From positions 1 through 64,000 of the forward strand of contig JBBKWH010000087.1 in the NCBI GenBank assembly GCA_037968855.1: DNA of 64,000 nt. The letters are read 5' to 3'. Origin of the DNA: JBBKWH01 sp037968855 (GTDB lineage Bacteria; Pseudomonadota; Gammaproteobacteria; Pseudomonadales; Moraxellaceae). Each line of letters starts with the position of its first letter. The stretch's first letter is position 1. Shown here piece by piece: positions 7,814-16,349 of the stretch. Made by a program: the position numbers and the translations under genes. The notes below the pieces were generated by a model, which saw only the letters and a list, made by a program, of their open reading frames with translations, searched no databases and was not told the origin of the DNA.

Positions 7814-9037
7814 TTAAACCACGTGCAGTAACTCGGCAAACGAGATAAAGCGTACCGCATCGCCTTTTTGCACCACCTGCCCCACTTCAATCACCGCAAA
7901 CCCATCAGCCCACACCGCAGATGACAACACGCCACTACTTTGATTAGGGTGTGCATGTAATACCTGATTGATGCACTGCACGCGCAAATACTCACGACGA
8001 CCTTGTGGCTTTAAACGCTCAAAGCCCGCTGGCACAGCAAAGCCTTGCACCGGCATGACCTGCTGCTGACCTTGTAAACGCCGAATATAGGGCAGCAAGA
8101 CCACCAATGCCGTCACCCAGACTGACTGCGGATTACCAGGTAAGCCAATCAATGGTGTTGCGTCATCCCCATGACCAATTCGGCCCCAGACCAACGGCTT
8201 ACCGGGTTTAATCGCCAACTTCCAATGATCTAATTGGCCAATATTGTCGAGTACTGCCTTTAAATGATCAGCATCACCCACCGAGGCACCACCGCTGGTC
8301 AGTACCAAATCACTGTGTGCTGCGGCTTTTAGTAATCCATGCGCTAGTGCTTCGGGCTGGTCAGCCACCTGCTGGCTCATCACCACATCACACTGAAGCT
8401 GACTCATTAGTGCCATCAACAAGGGGCCATTGCTGTTATAAATCTGGCCACTTGATAACGGCTGTCCGACTGCAACCAACTCATCACCTGTCGATAGAAC
8501 GGCTACCCGCAAACGCCTATACACCGGCAGACTGGCGCAACCAACACTGGCCAGCAAGCCTAATGCAGCAGCATCAATGCGACGGCCCGCCGGTACCACC
8601 ACTTGACCCACCGACAAATCCTGCCCTGCGCGACGGATATTAGCCCCATGATCCGGTCGAACCAATACCTGCACACGGCCATCGGCCAAGGCTTGGGTGT
8701 TTTCCTGCATCACTACGGTATCGGCACCCTTGGGTATCGGCGCACCGGTAAAAATTCGGCAGGCTTGCCATGGCTGCAACTGACCACGCGCTTGGCCTGC
8801 ATAAATAGTCTGCTTGCAAGGCAAAACCCCGTCACTTGGCAAGTCAGCCAAACAAAAGGCATAACCATCCATCGCGCTATTGTCTAATGGCGGCACATCA
8901 ATCACCGCACAATAATCGCTGGCCAACACGCGACCTAGACTAGCGGACAAGGCCACATGCTCAATCGGCAAAGCCGTACGCTGTGCGGCAGCATCAATTA
9001 GCGCAGTGATCAGGGTATCTACGGGAGTCAGTGACAT
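7814..9037 (-). CDS. moeA: Molybdopterin molybdenumtransferase
   Basis: MoeA inserts molybdate into adenylylated molybdopterin, the last step of molybdenum cofactor synthesis in the cytoplasm. The 407-residue length is normal. Family motifs include PPLDNSAMDGYAF near residue 50, IFTGAPIPKGADTVVMQE, the MoCF-fold STGDEL segment, LTSGGASVGDADHL and GLPGNPQSVW. No other molybdenum gene is adjacent, so its partners are elsewhere in the genome. It ends at the shared terminator with atfA. Confidence 0.95.
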   Translation of the reverse strand: MSLTPVDTLITALIDAAAQRTALPIEHVALSASLGRVLASDYCAVIDVPPLDNSAMDGYAFCLADLPSDGVLPCKQTIYAGQARGQLQPWQACRIFTGAPIPKGADTVVMQENTQALADGRVQVLVRPDHGANIRRAGQDLSVGQVVVPAGRRIDAAALGLLASVGCASLPVYRRLRVAVLSTGDELVAVGQPLSSGQIYNSNGPLLMALMSQLQCDVVMSQQVADQPEALAHGLLKAAAHSDLVLTSGGASVGDADHLKAVLDNIGQLDHWKLAIKPGKPLVWGRIGHGDDATPLIGLPGNPQSVWVTALVVLLPYIRRLQGQQQVMPVQGFAVPAGFERLKPQGRREYLRVQCINQVLHAHPNQSSGVLSSAVWADGFAVIEVGQVVQKGDAVRFISFAELLHVV

Positions 9038-9464
9038 GCCAATCGGCCAATAAGACTAAAAAGAGCAACCAGTATAGAACGCCCCTCAATATCCAACAAA
9101 TGGATCAGGGTTATTCGATTCAAGCAAATGGGAAGACTGATACCGTGCAGTGTGCATCATGCGATGAGATTGAACAAAAAAACGGATCAATACGCTTTGC
9201 GGCAAAAGCTGGCGATGAGTTGTGTTGAGTCGCAAGCGTTCATTAAAAAAACAAGTTCAAAAATAGTCACAATCAAATCGAGCAGCATCAAATCAATATG
9301 AGATCAATATTTAAAAACATGCATACGATCAACAATCAAAGTGCCTTGCCAAGTCATCTGACGCATCACATCAATTGATCGTCACAGTGCTTGCATCCAT
9401 AGATGCCAAATCGTCACGCAGTATGATTGGCATACTGCGTCGACAGCACGGCATGACACCGACT
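9038..9464. other. Intergenic region between the PA1571-like gene and moeA
   Basis: The 427 bases contain no supported gene. A 65-codon frame at 9031-9228 (+) has no protein-like pattern. The only clear structure is the stem-loop at 9416-9440. TATAGAACGCCCC at 9073-9085 resembles a -10 box with a GC-rich discriminator on the plus strand, but nothing lies downstream to be read by it. Confidence 0.5.
9416..9440 (-). terminator. Stem-loop downstream of the PA1571-like gene
   Basis: ACGCAGTATG (9416-9425) pairs perfectly with CATACTGCGT (9431-9440) over a 5-base loop. On the minus strand it follows the small gene at 9465-9644. The T tract is poor, so it may be a terminator or an RNA-stabilising hairpin. 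Confidence 0.5.
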
Positions 9465-9644
9465 TTAGGACTTATTTGGCAAATGACAGCGGCGACGCAA
9501 TGCTTCGCAGGCATTCATAATCATGGTTTCGGTGATTTGAATCTCACGGCCTTGATCATCGACCAAATGACAAACCCCAAACGCACTAGCACTGCTGCGA
9601 TGGGTTTGATGGGCGCTGTGGCTGGATAGGGTAGCTGCTTGCAT
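9465..9644 (-). CDS. PA1571-like small protein
   Basis: This 59-residue gene is too short for a 60-residue cut-off. The product starts MQAATLSSHSAH. It carries the core FGVCHLVDDQGREIQITETM followed by IMNACEAL, which resembles the small PA1571-family proteins of Pseudomonas and Acinetobacter (pattern: D-E-x-G-x-E-x-x-I-T-E-x-M-I-x-x-A-C). The molecular role of that family is unknown to me. A good ribosome binding site, CGAGGTC, precedes the ATG by about five bases. A stem-loop follows the stop. It is a monocistronic unit by spacing. Confidence 0.7.
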   Translation of the reverse strand: MQAATLSSHSAHQTHRSSASAFGVCHLVDDQGREIQITETMIMNACEALRRRCHLPNKS

Positions 9645-9843
9645 AATAGACCTCGTTTCTCATCAACATGCCGACCAAAACGGCACTCCGATGATCAGTT
9701 GATATCTAAACTCTACAGCCAGTATAGGGCGATAAAATGACAAACAAGGCAAACCAAACCTAAAATCTGTAACACCTTTTAATGCTTGAGAACGATTCGC
9801 AAGCGTGCATTTCTTATACATGTTTTGTTCAAGCAAATGTTTC

Positions 9844-9888
9844 AAAGCACTCGCCTTGTCACGGTCATTTGAGTCAGGCGAGTGCTTT
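9844..9888 (-). terminator. Long stem-loop downstream of rng
   Basis: AAAGCACTCGCCT (9844-9856) pairs with AGGCGAGTGCTTT (9876-9888), a 13-bp perfect stem with a 19-base loop. It sits immediately after the rng stop. Neither strand has a long T run, so the termination strength is uncertain. Confidence 0.55.
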
Positions 9889-9891
9889 GGA

Positions 9892-11346
9892 TTAGCTTAA
9901 TACGATGTCATATTGTTCTTGGGTATACAGGCTTTCGACCTGAAACTTAATGACCCGACCAATAAAGTGCTCCAAGTCGGCCACCGCTGCGGCCTCGGTC
10001 GAGAGTAAGCGATCAATCGTGGCTGGACTGGCCACCACGGTATAACCACTGGGTGCTTCATAGGCACGCGCACAACGCAAAATCTCGCGAAAAATCTCGT
10101 AGCAGACCGTTTCGGCAGTTTTGACAAAACCACGACCTTGGCAGGTGGGACAGGCTTCGCACAGCAAATGCTCTAACGACTCGCGGGTGCGTTTGCGAGT
10201 CATTTCGACCAAGCCCAACTCAGAGACTTGGGTGATTTTGGTTTTGGCATGGTCACGCGCCAGCATTTTTTCGAGTGACTTGAGCACCTCATCGCGGTGC
10301 CCCTGCTCTTGCATATCAATAAAATCTAGGATCAAGATGCCACCCAAATTGCGCAGTCGTAACTGACGCGCAATCACGTGGGTCGCCTCTAGATTGGTCT
10401 TAAACACTGTGTCTTCTAGACTACGCCCACCGACAAATGAGCCAGTATTGACATCAATGGTGGTCATGGCTTCGGTCTGATCAATCATCAGATAACCACC
10501 AGATTTTAAGGCCACACGAGTCTGTAGTGCTTTTTGTAGATCATCTTCGACGTTATGCAAATCAAACAGCGGGCGCTCACCAGGGTAGTGATGCAGGCTC
10601 TCTTTGACCGTCGGCACAAACTCATCGACAAAGTCACGCACCTTGGCGTAAATCTCGCGTGAGTCGACATAGATTTTATGGGTTTGCTCGCCAGCCAAAT
10701 CGCGAATGATCCGTTGTGGTAGTGGCAGCTCTTCAAAGATTAAATCGGGTGCAGCCGTGGTTTTTTGCCGCGCGCGCACCACTTCCCACAAGCGCGCCAG
10801 ATAGCGCATGTCTTGCTCAAGACGCTCACGACTCACCCCTTCGGCGGCAGTACGCACAATCACCCCACCGGGCAATTGATATGCTTGCTGAATTTCTTCA
10901 ATTAAGGCTTTTAAGCGTTCGCGCTCTTCGCTTTGCTCAATCCGTTGGCTAATCCCCGTATGCTGTCCATACGGCATTAACACCAAATAACGCGAAGGGA
11001 TCGACAAGTCAGTCGAGAGTCGTGCGCCTTTGCTGCCCAGCATGTCTTTCATGACTTGCACGGTAATGGTTTGGCCAGTTTGCAGTAGCTCGTGTACATT
11101 TGGTGCGGGTTGCTGCCGAGGCCAGACCATGTCATTGACATGCAGAAATGCGGTACGCGACAGACCTATTTCGACAAAGGCCGCTTGCATACCCGGTAAA
11201 ACACGCACCACCTTGCCATTATAAATATTACCGACCAAGCCCCGCCGTGCAGCACGCTCTACAAATAACTCTTGCACAATACCGTTTTCGACGAGGGCGA
11301 CACGACATTCCATCGGGGTAACATTAATCAGCAGTTCTTCAGCCAT
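9892..11346 (-). CDS. rng: Ribonuclease G
   Basis: This is a single-strand-specific endoribonuclease of the RNase E/G family, acting in 16S rRNA 5' maturation and mRNA decay. The 484 residues match RNase G, which lacks the long C-terminal scaffold of RNase E. An N-terminal S1 domain starts near residue 35. The catalytic Mg ligands are Asp298 (TIDVNTG) and Asp341 (LDFIDM). The Zn-link CPTC is at Cys399/Cys402. It follows maf by six bases at the end of the mreBCD-maf-rng operon, an order conserved in gammaproteobacteria. Confidence 0.97.
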   Translation of the reverse strand: MAEELLINVTPMECRVALVENGIVQELFVERAARRGLVGNIYNGKVVRVLPGMQAAFVEIGLSRTAFLHVNDMVWPRQQPAPNVHELLQTGQTITVQVMKDMLGSKGARLSTDLSIPSRYLVLMPYGQHTGISQRIEQSEERERLKALIEEIQQAYQLPGGVIVRTAAEGVSRERLEQDMRYLARLWEVVRARQKTTAAPDLIFEELPLPQRIIRDLAGEQTHKIYVDSREIYAKVRDFVDEFVPTVKESLHHYPGERPLFDLHNVEDDLQKALQTRVALKSGGYLMIDQTEAMTTIDVNTGSFVGGRSLEDTVFKTNLEATHVIARQLRLRNLGGILILDFIDMQEQGHRDEVLKSLEKMLARDHAKTKITQVSELGLVEMTRKRTRESLEHLLCEACPTCQGRGFVKTAETVCYEIFREILRCARAYEAPSGYTVVASPATIDRLLSTEAAAVADLEHFIGRVIKFQVESLYTQEQYDIVLS

Positions 11347-11352
11347 GAGGGG

Positions 11353-11934
11353 TTAGCATTCCTGATTGTGTGGTTCATCGTGCTGGATCTGTTGCAGTAA
11401 GTCGAGAGTTTCAACCAACGGCAAGCCCACCACATTGCTATAACTACCCCGTATGGCCGGAATAAACGCCGCGCCAAGCCCTTGAATGGCGTAGCCACCC
11501 GCCTTGCCCAGTGGTTCACCCGTCTGCCAATAGGCCTGCATTTGCTGTTCAGTCAGTGCCAACATCTCGACCTGCGTGACCACGTGGGTATAACGCAGCT
11601 GATCGCCACAGGCCACTGCAACACCAGTCATGACTTGATGCGTGCGACCAGATAGCAAGCGCCACATGCGATAGGCATCTTCGGCATCCACAGGCTTGCC
11701 CAAAATATTGCCATCAATGGTCACGGTGGTATCGGCAGCAATCACAATCGTTTGCGCAGGCAGATGTGGTACGGTGGCTTGTGCTTTTTGTTGCGCGAGG
11801 CGCTCGACGTAGGCGACTGGCGATTCGTTTGGCAAAACAGACTCATCAATCTCAAACACCTGCACCGCAAAATCTACACCCACTTGTGCCAATAGCTCAC
11901 GCCGACGGGGCGAGCCTGAAGCCAAAACAATCAT
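11353..11934 (-). CDS. maf: Maf/YhdE nucleotide pyrophosphatase (probable dTTP/UTP type)
   Basis: Maf proteins hydrolyse non-canonical or excess nucleoside triphosphates to monophosphates. The signature ASGSPRRRELL is at the very N-terminus, followed by YVERLAQQKAQ, AADTTV, SGRTHQVMTGV and a C-terminal KAGGYAIQGLGAAFI. These and the position between mreD and rng match YhdE, which prefers dTTP and UTP. The ATG at 11934 overlaps the mreD TGA as ATGA, so translational coupling is likely and it is preferred over the GTG at 11943. Product length is 193 residues. Confidence 0.93.
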   Translation of the reverse strand: MIVLASGSPRRRELLAQVGVDFAVQVFEIDESVLPNESPVAYVERLAQQKAQATVPHLPAQTIVIAADTTVTIDGNILGKPVDAEDAYRMWRLLSGRTHQVMTGVAVACGDQLRYTHVVTQVEMLALTEQQMQAYWQTGEPLGKAGGYAIQGLGAAFIPAIRGSYSNVVGLPLVETLDLLQQIQHDEPHNQEC

Positions 11935-12440
11935 GTACGCCACCGCTTAAGCAAAGACACCACAGCAGGCCAGATCAGGATGCTCGGCAGCAACGAACTC
12001 CAATGCGAGAGCGACAAATCCAGCCCAGAAAATTTTTGTAAAATAAACATCGTGATCAAGTGCAATAAACTGGCCGCCGCAGCCAAAATCCACAAATTCA
12101 AAAAAGTCAGCACCCGTCGATTTTGTGCGACAAAGCGTGCCGCAAAAGCAATCACCACAAAGCTAAAGGCATGTTGACCCAAGGCACTGTCGAGCATGAG
12201 GTCGCAGGCCAAGCCCATAAAAAAGGCAAACCACATGCCGCACCATACCGGCTGGCATAACACCCAAAACAGCATGACCAACAACATAAATAGCGGACGC
12301 CAGCCTACCAAGCCATAAGGCACGGGGTATACCGTCAGAACAGAGGCGGCCAATAGGCTAAAAATAATGCCCCAGAGCGGATCAGATGACTGCCCAACGC
12401 GCGCCGAGCGACTCAGCAAAAAGCTATCAAGGCGTGGCAT
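11931..12440 (-). CDS. mreD: Rod shape-determining protein MreD
   Basis: MreD is an integral inner-membrane component of the elongasome that works with MreB and MreC in lateral wall synthesis. With the ATG at 12440 the product is 169 residues and has about five hydrophobic segments. Family features include the FFMGLACDLMLDSALGQHAF stretch. This start overlaps the end of mreC by 14 bases, whereas the longer frame from 12500 would run deep into mreC and adds a Cys-rich non-family extension. Sequence conservation in this family is always modest, so the operon position supports the call. Confidence 0.92.
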   Translation of the reverse strand: MPRLDSFLLSRSARVGQSSDPLWGIIFSLLAASVLTVYPVPYGLVGWRPLFMLLVMLFWVLCQPVWCGMWFAFFMGLACDLMLDSALGQHAFSFVVIAFAARFVAQNRRVLTFLNLWILAAAASLLHLITMFILQKFSGLDLSLSHWSSLLPSILIWPAVVSLLKRWRT

Positions 12441-13284
12441 ACGGCTGCTCCCGTGCAAGCGGTACCGAAAACAACAGCACCACATGATGGCCACCTTCAA
12501 GCTGAGCTAACGGCTTGACGCTGACCTCAGCAAATTCACCACTGCCATGGCGCTTGACCTCAGACACCACACCAATCGGATAACCCGCCGGAAAACGCTC
12601 ACCCAAACCAGAAGTAATCAGGCGATCACCAATTTTGATATCGGCAGTATTGGGCACATATTGCAGGCTGAGTCGCCCACTATCGCCACTCCCCGACAAA
12701 ATACCCCGCATCCCCGTCCGCTCCAAACGCACAGAGGCCGAATGCTCTTTGTCAGATAACAACAACACCCGTGAGCTATGGGCCATCACATCCAACACCT
12801 GCCCCATCACCCCTTGATCATCCAAGACCGTTTGACCGACAAACACACGATCCACCCGACCTCGGTTAATCACCAAAATATGCCGTAAGGGATCGGTATC
12901 CGTGCCAATAATTTCGGCAATCAACATGCGACCATCAATAATTAACGGCGTGTCTAATAACCCGCGTAAGCGATTATTTTCTGCCGACAGCTCGGCCAGC
13001 TTTTGTAAGCGAACATGCGCTTGCAATAGCTCCGCCTGCATCGCGGTATTTTCGCGACGCAAGACATCTTCAGACTTGGCTTGTTGATTGAGCCACTCAC
13101 CGGATAAGACCGGATAGCTGGCTAAGGTATAAATGGGGTCAAACGCAGCATGCACCTGCCGACGCACTGGCTCAAACCACTCTGGATGCTGCCAGTCCAA
13201 GACCATCAGCACCATTGAGGCAATCAGGGCTAGCGCAAAAGAACGGACGCCCGGTGCTTCCCTGCTGAAAATATTCTGCTGCAC
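12427..13284 (-). CDS. mreC: Rod shape-determining protein MreC
   Basis: MreC is a periplasmic scaffold of the elongasome, anchored by one N-terminal helix. The 285-residue product has a transmembrane segment at about residues 15-32 and a coiled coil around residues 65-105 (QAELLQAHVRLQKLAELSAE). The paired beta-barrel domains contain VDRVFVGQTVLDDQGVMGQV and LITSGLGERFPAGYPIG, both typical of MreC. It lies 23 bases after mreB and overlaps mreD. Confidence 0.95.
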   Translation of the reverse strand: MQQNIFSREAPGVRSFALALIASMVLMVLDWQHPEWFEPVRRQVHAAFDPIYTLASYPVLSGEWLNQQAKSEDVLRRENTAMQAELLQAHVRLQKLAELSAENNRLRGLLDTPLIIDGRMLIAEIIGTDTDPLRHILVINRGRVDRVFVGQTVLDDQGVMGQVLDVMAHSSRVLLLSDKEHSASVRLERTGMRGILSGSGDSGRLSLQYVPNTADIKIGDRLITSGLGERFPAGYPIGVVSEVKRHGSGEFAEVSVKPLAQLEGGHHVVLLFSVPLAREQPYATP

Positions 13285-13307
13285 CGGAACCGCCTATCAG
13301 ACAAAGA

Positions 13308-14348
13308 TTAACCGACAAACAACATGTCGTGATTAGGATCATCAAAAAACTCAAGCGCCTTACCACCACCACGGGTCACGCAGGTCAGCGGGTCTTCGGC
13401 AACCATCACTGGCAAGCCGGTTTCGCGCGACAACAACTTGTCGAGGTTACGCAGTAAAGCACCACCGCCAGTCAACACAATCCCGCGCTCGGCAATATCG
13501 GCAGACAACTCTGGTGGGGTTTGTTCCAATGCCGTTTTGACCGCACTAACAATCGATGACAAGGCATCAGAAATGGCTTCTAGCACTTCTTCGGAGTTGA
13601 TCACAAAGGCGCGTGGCACACCTTCGGCCAAGTTACGACCACGCACTTCAATTTCGTCTACATGGCCATCAGCAAAGGCCATACCGACTTCTTGTTTGAT
13701 CCGCTCAGCGGTGGTTTCACCAATAATGCAGCCATGTGCCTTGCGCACATAGTTGACGATATGCTCGTCAAACAAGTCACCGCCCACCCGTAGCGAGTCG
13801 GAATACACGCAACCCGACAGCGAAATAATTGCAATTTCGGTTGTGCCACCACCAATATCCACCACCATTGAGCCACAGGCTTGCTCAACCGGCAGACCTG
13901 CGCCGATTGCAGCCGCCATCGGCTCTTCAATCAGACGCACATCACGCGCACCGGCTTGCAGTACGGCTTCACGAATCGCACGACGCTCAACCAAGGTTGA
14001 CTTACATGGCACACAGACCACAATACGTGGTGTGGGTGGAAACAGACGCTTTTCATGCACTTTATGAATAAAATGATGCAGCATCGTTTCGGTGACTTCA
14101 AAATCGGCAATCACGCCATCTTTAAGCGGGCGAATCGCCGTAATATTGGCTGGTGTACGACCAAGCATTTGCTTGGCATCAATGCCCACAGCCGCAACTG
14201 TTTTGTTTGAACCGCTATGACGAATCGCCACAACCGTTGGCTCATCCAAGACAATGCCCTGACCTGGCATGTAAATCAGCGTGTTAGCGGTCCCAAGATC
14301 AATAGCAAGATCTGTCGAAAACATACCGAAAAAGCGTTTGAGAATCAC
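13308..14348 (-). CDS. mreB: Rod shape-determining actin homologue MreB
   Basis: MreB is the bacterial actin that organises peptidoglycan synthesis along the cell side. The actin-fold nucleotide-binding motifs are present: DLAIDLGTANTLIY near the N-terminus, VVDIGGGTTEIA in the middle, and VLTGGGALLRNLD toward the end. The open frame extends upstream to 14525. The GTG at 14348 is preferred because it gives VILKRFFGMFSTD, the usual MreB N-terminus, and a 346-residue product of normal size. TTTGGA lies about nine bases upstream. It heads the mreBCD-maf-rng operon and is divergent from gatC. Confidence 0.96.
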   Translation of the reverse strand: MILKRFFGMFSTDLAIDLGTANTLIYMPGQGIVLDEPTVVAIRHSGSNKTVAAVGIDAKQMLGRTPANITAIRPLKDGVIADFEVTETMLHHFIHKVHEKRLFPPTPRIVVCVPCKSTLVERRAIREAVLQAGARDVRLIEEPMAAAIGAGLPVEQACGSMVVDIGGGTTEIAIISLSGCVYSDSLRVGGDLFDEHIVNYVRKAHGCIIGETTAERIKQEVGMAFADGHVDEIEVRGRNLAEGVPRAFVINSEEVLEAISDALSSIVSAVKTALEQTPPELSADIAERGIVLTGGGALLRNLDKLLSRETGLPVMVAEDPLTCVTRGGGKALEFFDDPNHDMLFVG

Positions 14349-14401
14349 AGGGCATTCCAAAGAAAGTGAGCGATTAAAAATATGAAGCATACAGGGCCGC
14401 A

Positions 14402-14430
14402 ACTGTAACCAAATCACGCCATTTGGACAA
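14402..14430 (-). promoter_or_regulatory. Candidate sigma-70 promoter of the mreB operon
   Basis: On the minus strand TTGTCC (14430-14425) and TACAGT (14407-14402) are separated by exactly 17 bases. They lie about 54 bases before the mreB GTG. This is a sequence match only. Confidence 0.45.
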
Positions 14431-14507
14431 GTCGGCGTCTTGTGATAACGTGCCGCAGATCCCAAATATACCCACGCATTCATTGCATTGATTAAGCCGA
14501 GGAACAG

Positions 14508-14810
14508 ATGGCTGATTCCACTCAAGACCTGTCAGCGAAAAATGTCCAAGACATTGCAATACTGGCCCGTCTCGCCATTAGCGAACAAGAAGCCACTCGC
14601 TATGCCAATAGCCTCAACAGCATTTTAAGCTTGATGGATCGGCTCAAGTCCTTCGATACCGAAGGGGTCGCACCGATGGCAAGCCCGCATGATAGCGCAC
14701 AACCCTTGCGTAATGATGTACCGACCGAGCCGAATCGTCGTGATGCTTACCAAGCCATTGCCCCTGCGACCCAAGATGGACTGTATTTAGTGCCTCGCGT
14801 GATCGAATAA
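14508..14810 (+). CDS. gatC: Asp-tRNA(Asn)/Glu-tRNA(Gln) amidotransferase subunit C
   Basis: GatC is the small subunit that stabilises the GatA-GatB amidotransferase, which makes correctly charged Gln-tRNA or Asn-tRNA by transamidation. The 100-residue product has the family pattern: IAILARLAISEQEA near the start, MDRLKSFDTEGVAPMASP, then LRNDVP and the terminal GLYLVPRVIE. It is the first gene of gatC-gatA-gatB. The start ATG at 14508 follows a GAGGAACAG ribosome binding site. Confidence 0.95.
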   Translation: MADSTQDLSAKNVQDIAILARLAISEQEATRYANSLNSILSLMDRLKSFDTEGVAPMASPHDSAQPLRNDVPTEPNRRDAYQAIAPATQDGLYLVPRVIE

Positions 14811-14846
14811 CCCTGTTTGGCGTTGACAATATTCTGGAAACAAAAC

Positions 14847-16346
14847 ATGTCTGAACTACATTTATTGGCCTTGCAGCAGCAAATGGATGGCTTGGCCAGC
14901 GGTCAATTCTCTTCTGTCGAACTGACCCAGCATTATTTAGACCGCATTGCGCGGCTTGATGGCCAGATCAATAGCTTTATCACCGTGACCGCCGATCAAG
15001 CCTTAGCGCAAGCACAGGCCGCTGATCAAGCACGTGCAGCCGGCACAGCAGGCCCGCTGACAGGTATTCCTTTGGCACAAAAAGACATCTTTTGTACATT
15101 GGGCGTGCGCACCTCGGCAGGCTCTAAAATGCTCGACAACTTTGTCTCGCCGTATAACGCAACGGTGGTTGAGCGTTGCAATGCTGCCGGACTGGTCATG
15201 TTGGGCAAGACCAACATGGACGAATTTGCCATGGGATCATCCAACGAAAGCTCCTACTACGGTGCAGTCAAAAACCCGTGGTCACAAGATCGGGTTGCTG
15301 GTGGTTCATCGGGCGGCGCGGCAGCGGCATTGGCAGCGGACTTTGCCCCATTGGCAACCGGCACCGATACCGGCGGCTCTATCCGTCAACCGGCGGCCTT
15401 TTGTGGGTTGACTGGCTTAAAGCCCACCTATGGCCGTGTGTCGCGCTTTGGCATGATCGCCTATGCGTCTAGCCTTGACCAAGGCGGCCCAATGGGACGC
15501 AGCGCGTTTGACTGTGCGCAACTCATGCAAGTGATGGCTGGACACGACGCCAAAGACTCCACCAGTGTGGATCGTCCGGTGGATGACTATATCGGCGGCT
15601 TACATCAACCACTGCAAGGTTTACGCATTGGTCTACCCCGCCAATACTTTGCCGATGGCCTAGATGCCGATGTCAAAGCCCGCATTATGGATGCGCTCAA
15701 GGTGCTTGAAGGCATGGGCGCAAGCTTAGTTGATATTGACTTAAGCACCAGCGATGCAGCAATTCCAGCCTATTATTTGATTGCACCCGCCGAAGCCTCA
15801 TCCAACTTGTCACGCTTTGATGGCGTGCGTTATGGCTATCGCTGCGCCGAGCCGAAAGACCTGACCGATCTGTATATGCGCAGTCGCACCGAAGGCTTTG
15901 GTGACGAAGTGCAACGACGGATTTTGATTGGCGCTTATGCGCTGTCTGCTGGTTACTACGATGCGTATTACCTGAAGGCACAAAAGGTACGTCGCCTGAT
16001 TCAACAAGACTTCCTTAAAGCCTTTGAGCAATGCGACGTGATTGCCGGCCCAACTGCGCCAACCGTGGCCTATGGCTTAGGCGCTAAGCAAGATCCGGTC
16101 TCAATGTATTTGGGCGATATCTACACCATTGCAGTCAACTTGGCCGGATTACCTGCCATTAGCGCGCCGTGTGGCTTTGATCATAGCTCTGCAATGAGTG
16201 CCAACGGTCCAGCGTTACCGGTTGGCCTACAACTGATTGGCCCATACTGGAGCGAAGCACGCTTGCTATCGGTTATTCATCAATACCAAGCACAGACCGA
16301 TTGGCACAATCAACGCGCACCCATTGCGCAAGATCAGGAGGTTTAA
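14847..16346 (+). CDS. gatA: Asp-tRNA(Asn)/Glu-tRNA(Gln) amidotransferase subunit A
   Basis: GatA is the amidase-signature glutaminase of the GatCAB complex and supplies ammonia from glutamine. The amidase-signature Lys lies in IPLAQKDIFC, and the GGSSGGAAAALAAD stretch carries the catalytic Ser loop. DTGGSIRQPAAFCG supplies the nucleophile Ser in the conserved order. The ATG at 14847 (MSELHLLAL) gives 499 residues, close to the family norm. The frame's earlier start inside the gatC-gatA gap adds a non-family tail. gatB starts three bases after its stop. Confidence 0.96.
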   Translation: MSELHLLALQQQMDGLASGQFSSVELTQHYLDRIARLDGQINSFITVTADQALAQAQAADQARAAGTAGPLTGIPLAQKDIFCTLGVRTSAGSKMLDNFVSPYNATVVERCNAAGLVMLGKTNMDEFAMGSSNESSYYGAVKNPWSQDRVAGGSSGGAAAALAADFAPLATGTDTGGSIRQPAAFCGLTGLKPTYGRVSRFGMIAYASSLDQGGPMGRSAFDCAQLMQVMAGHDAKDSTSVDRPVDDYIGGLHQPLQGLRIGLPRQYFADGLDADVKARIMDALKVLEGMGASLVDIDLSTSDAAIPAYYLIAPAEASSNLSRFDGVRYGYRCAEPKDLTDLYMRSRTEGFGDEVQRRILIGAYALSAGYYDAYYLKAQKVRRLIQQDFLKAFEQCDVIAGPTAPTVAYGLGAKQDPVSMYLGDIYTIAVNLAGLPAISAPCGFDHSSAMSANGPALPVGLQLIGPYWSEARLLSVIHQYQAQTDWHNQRAPIAQDQEV

Positions 16347-16349
16347 GCA

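Noticed and set aside
9663..9845. 60-codon minus-strand frame between the PA1571-like gene and rng
   Set aside because: It has no protein-like pattern and would sit in the promoter region of the small gene.
14349..14525. N-terminal extension of mreB
   Set aside because: These 59 codons overlap the candidate promoter and the gatC leader, and are absent from the MreB family.
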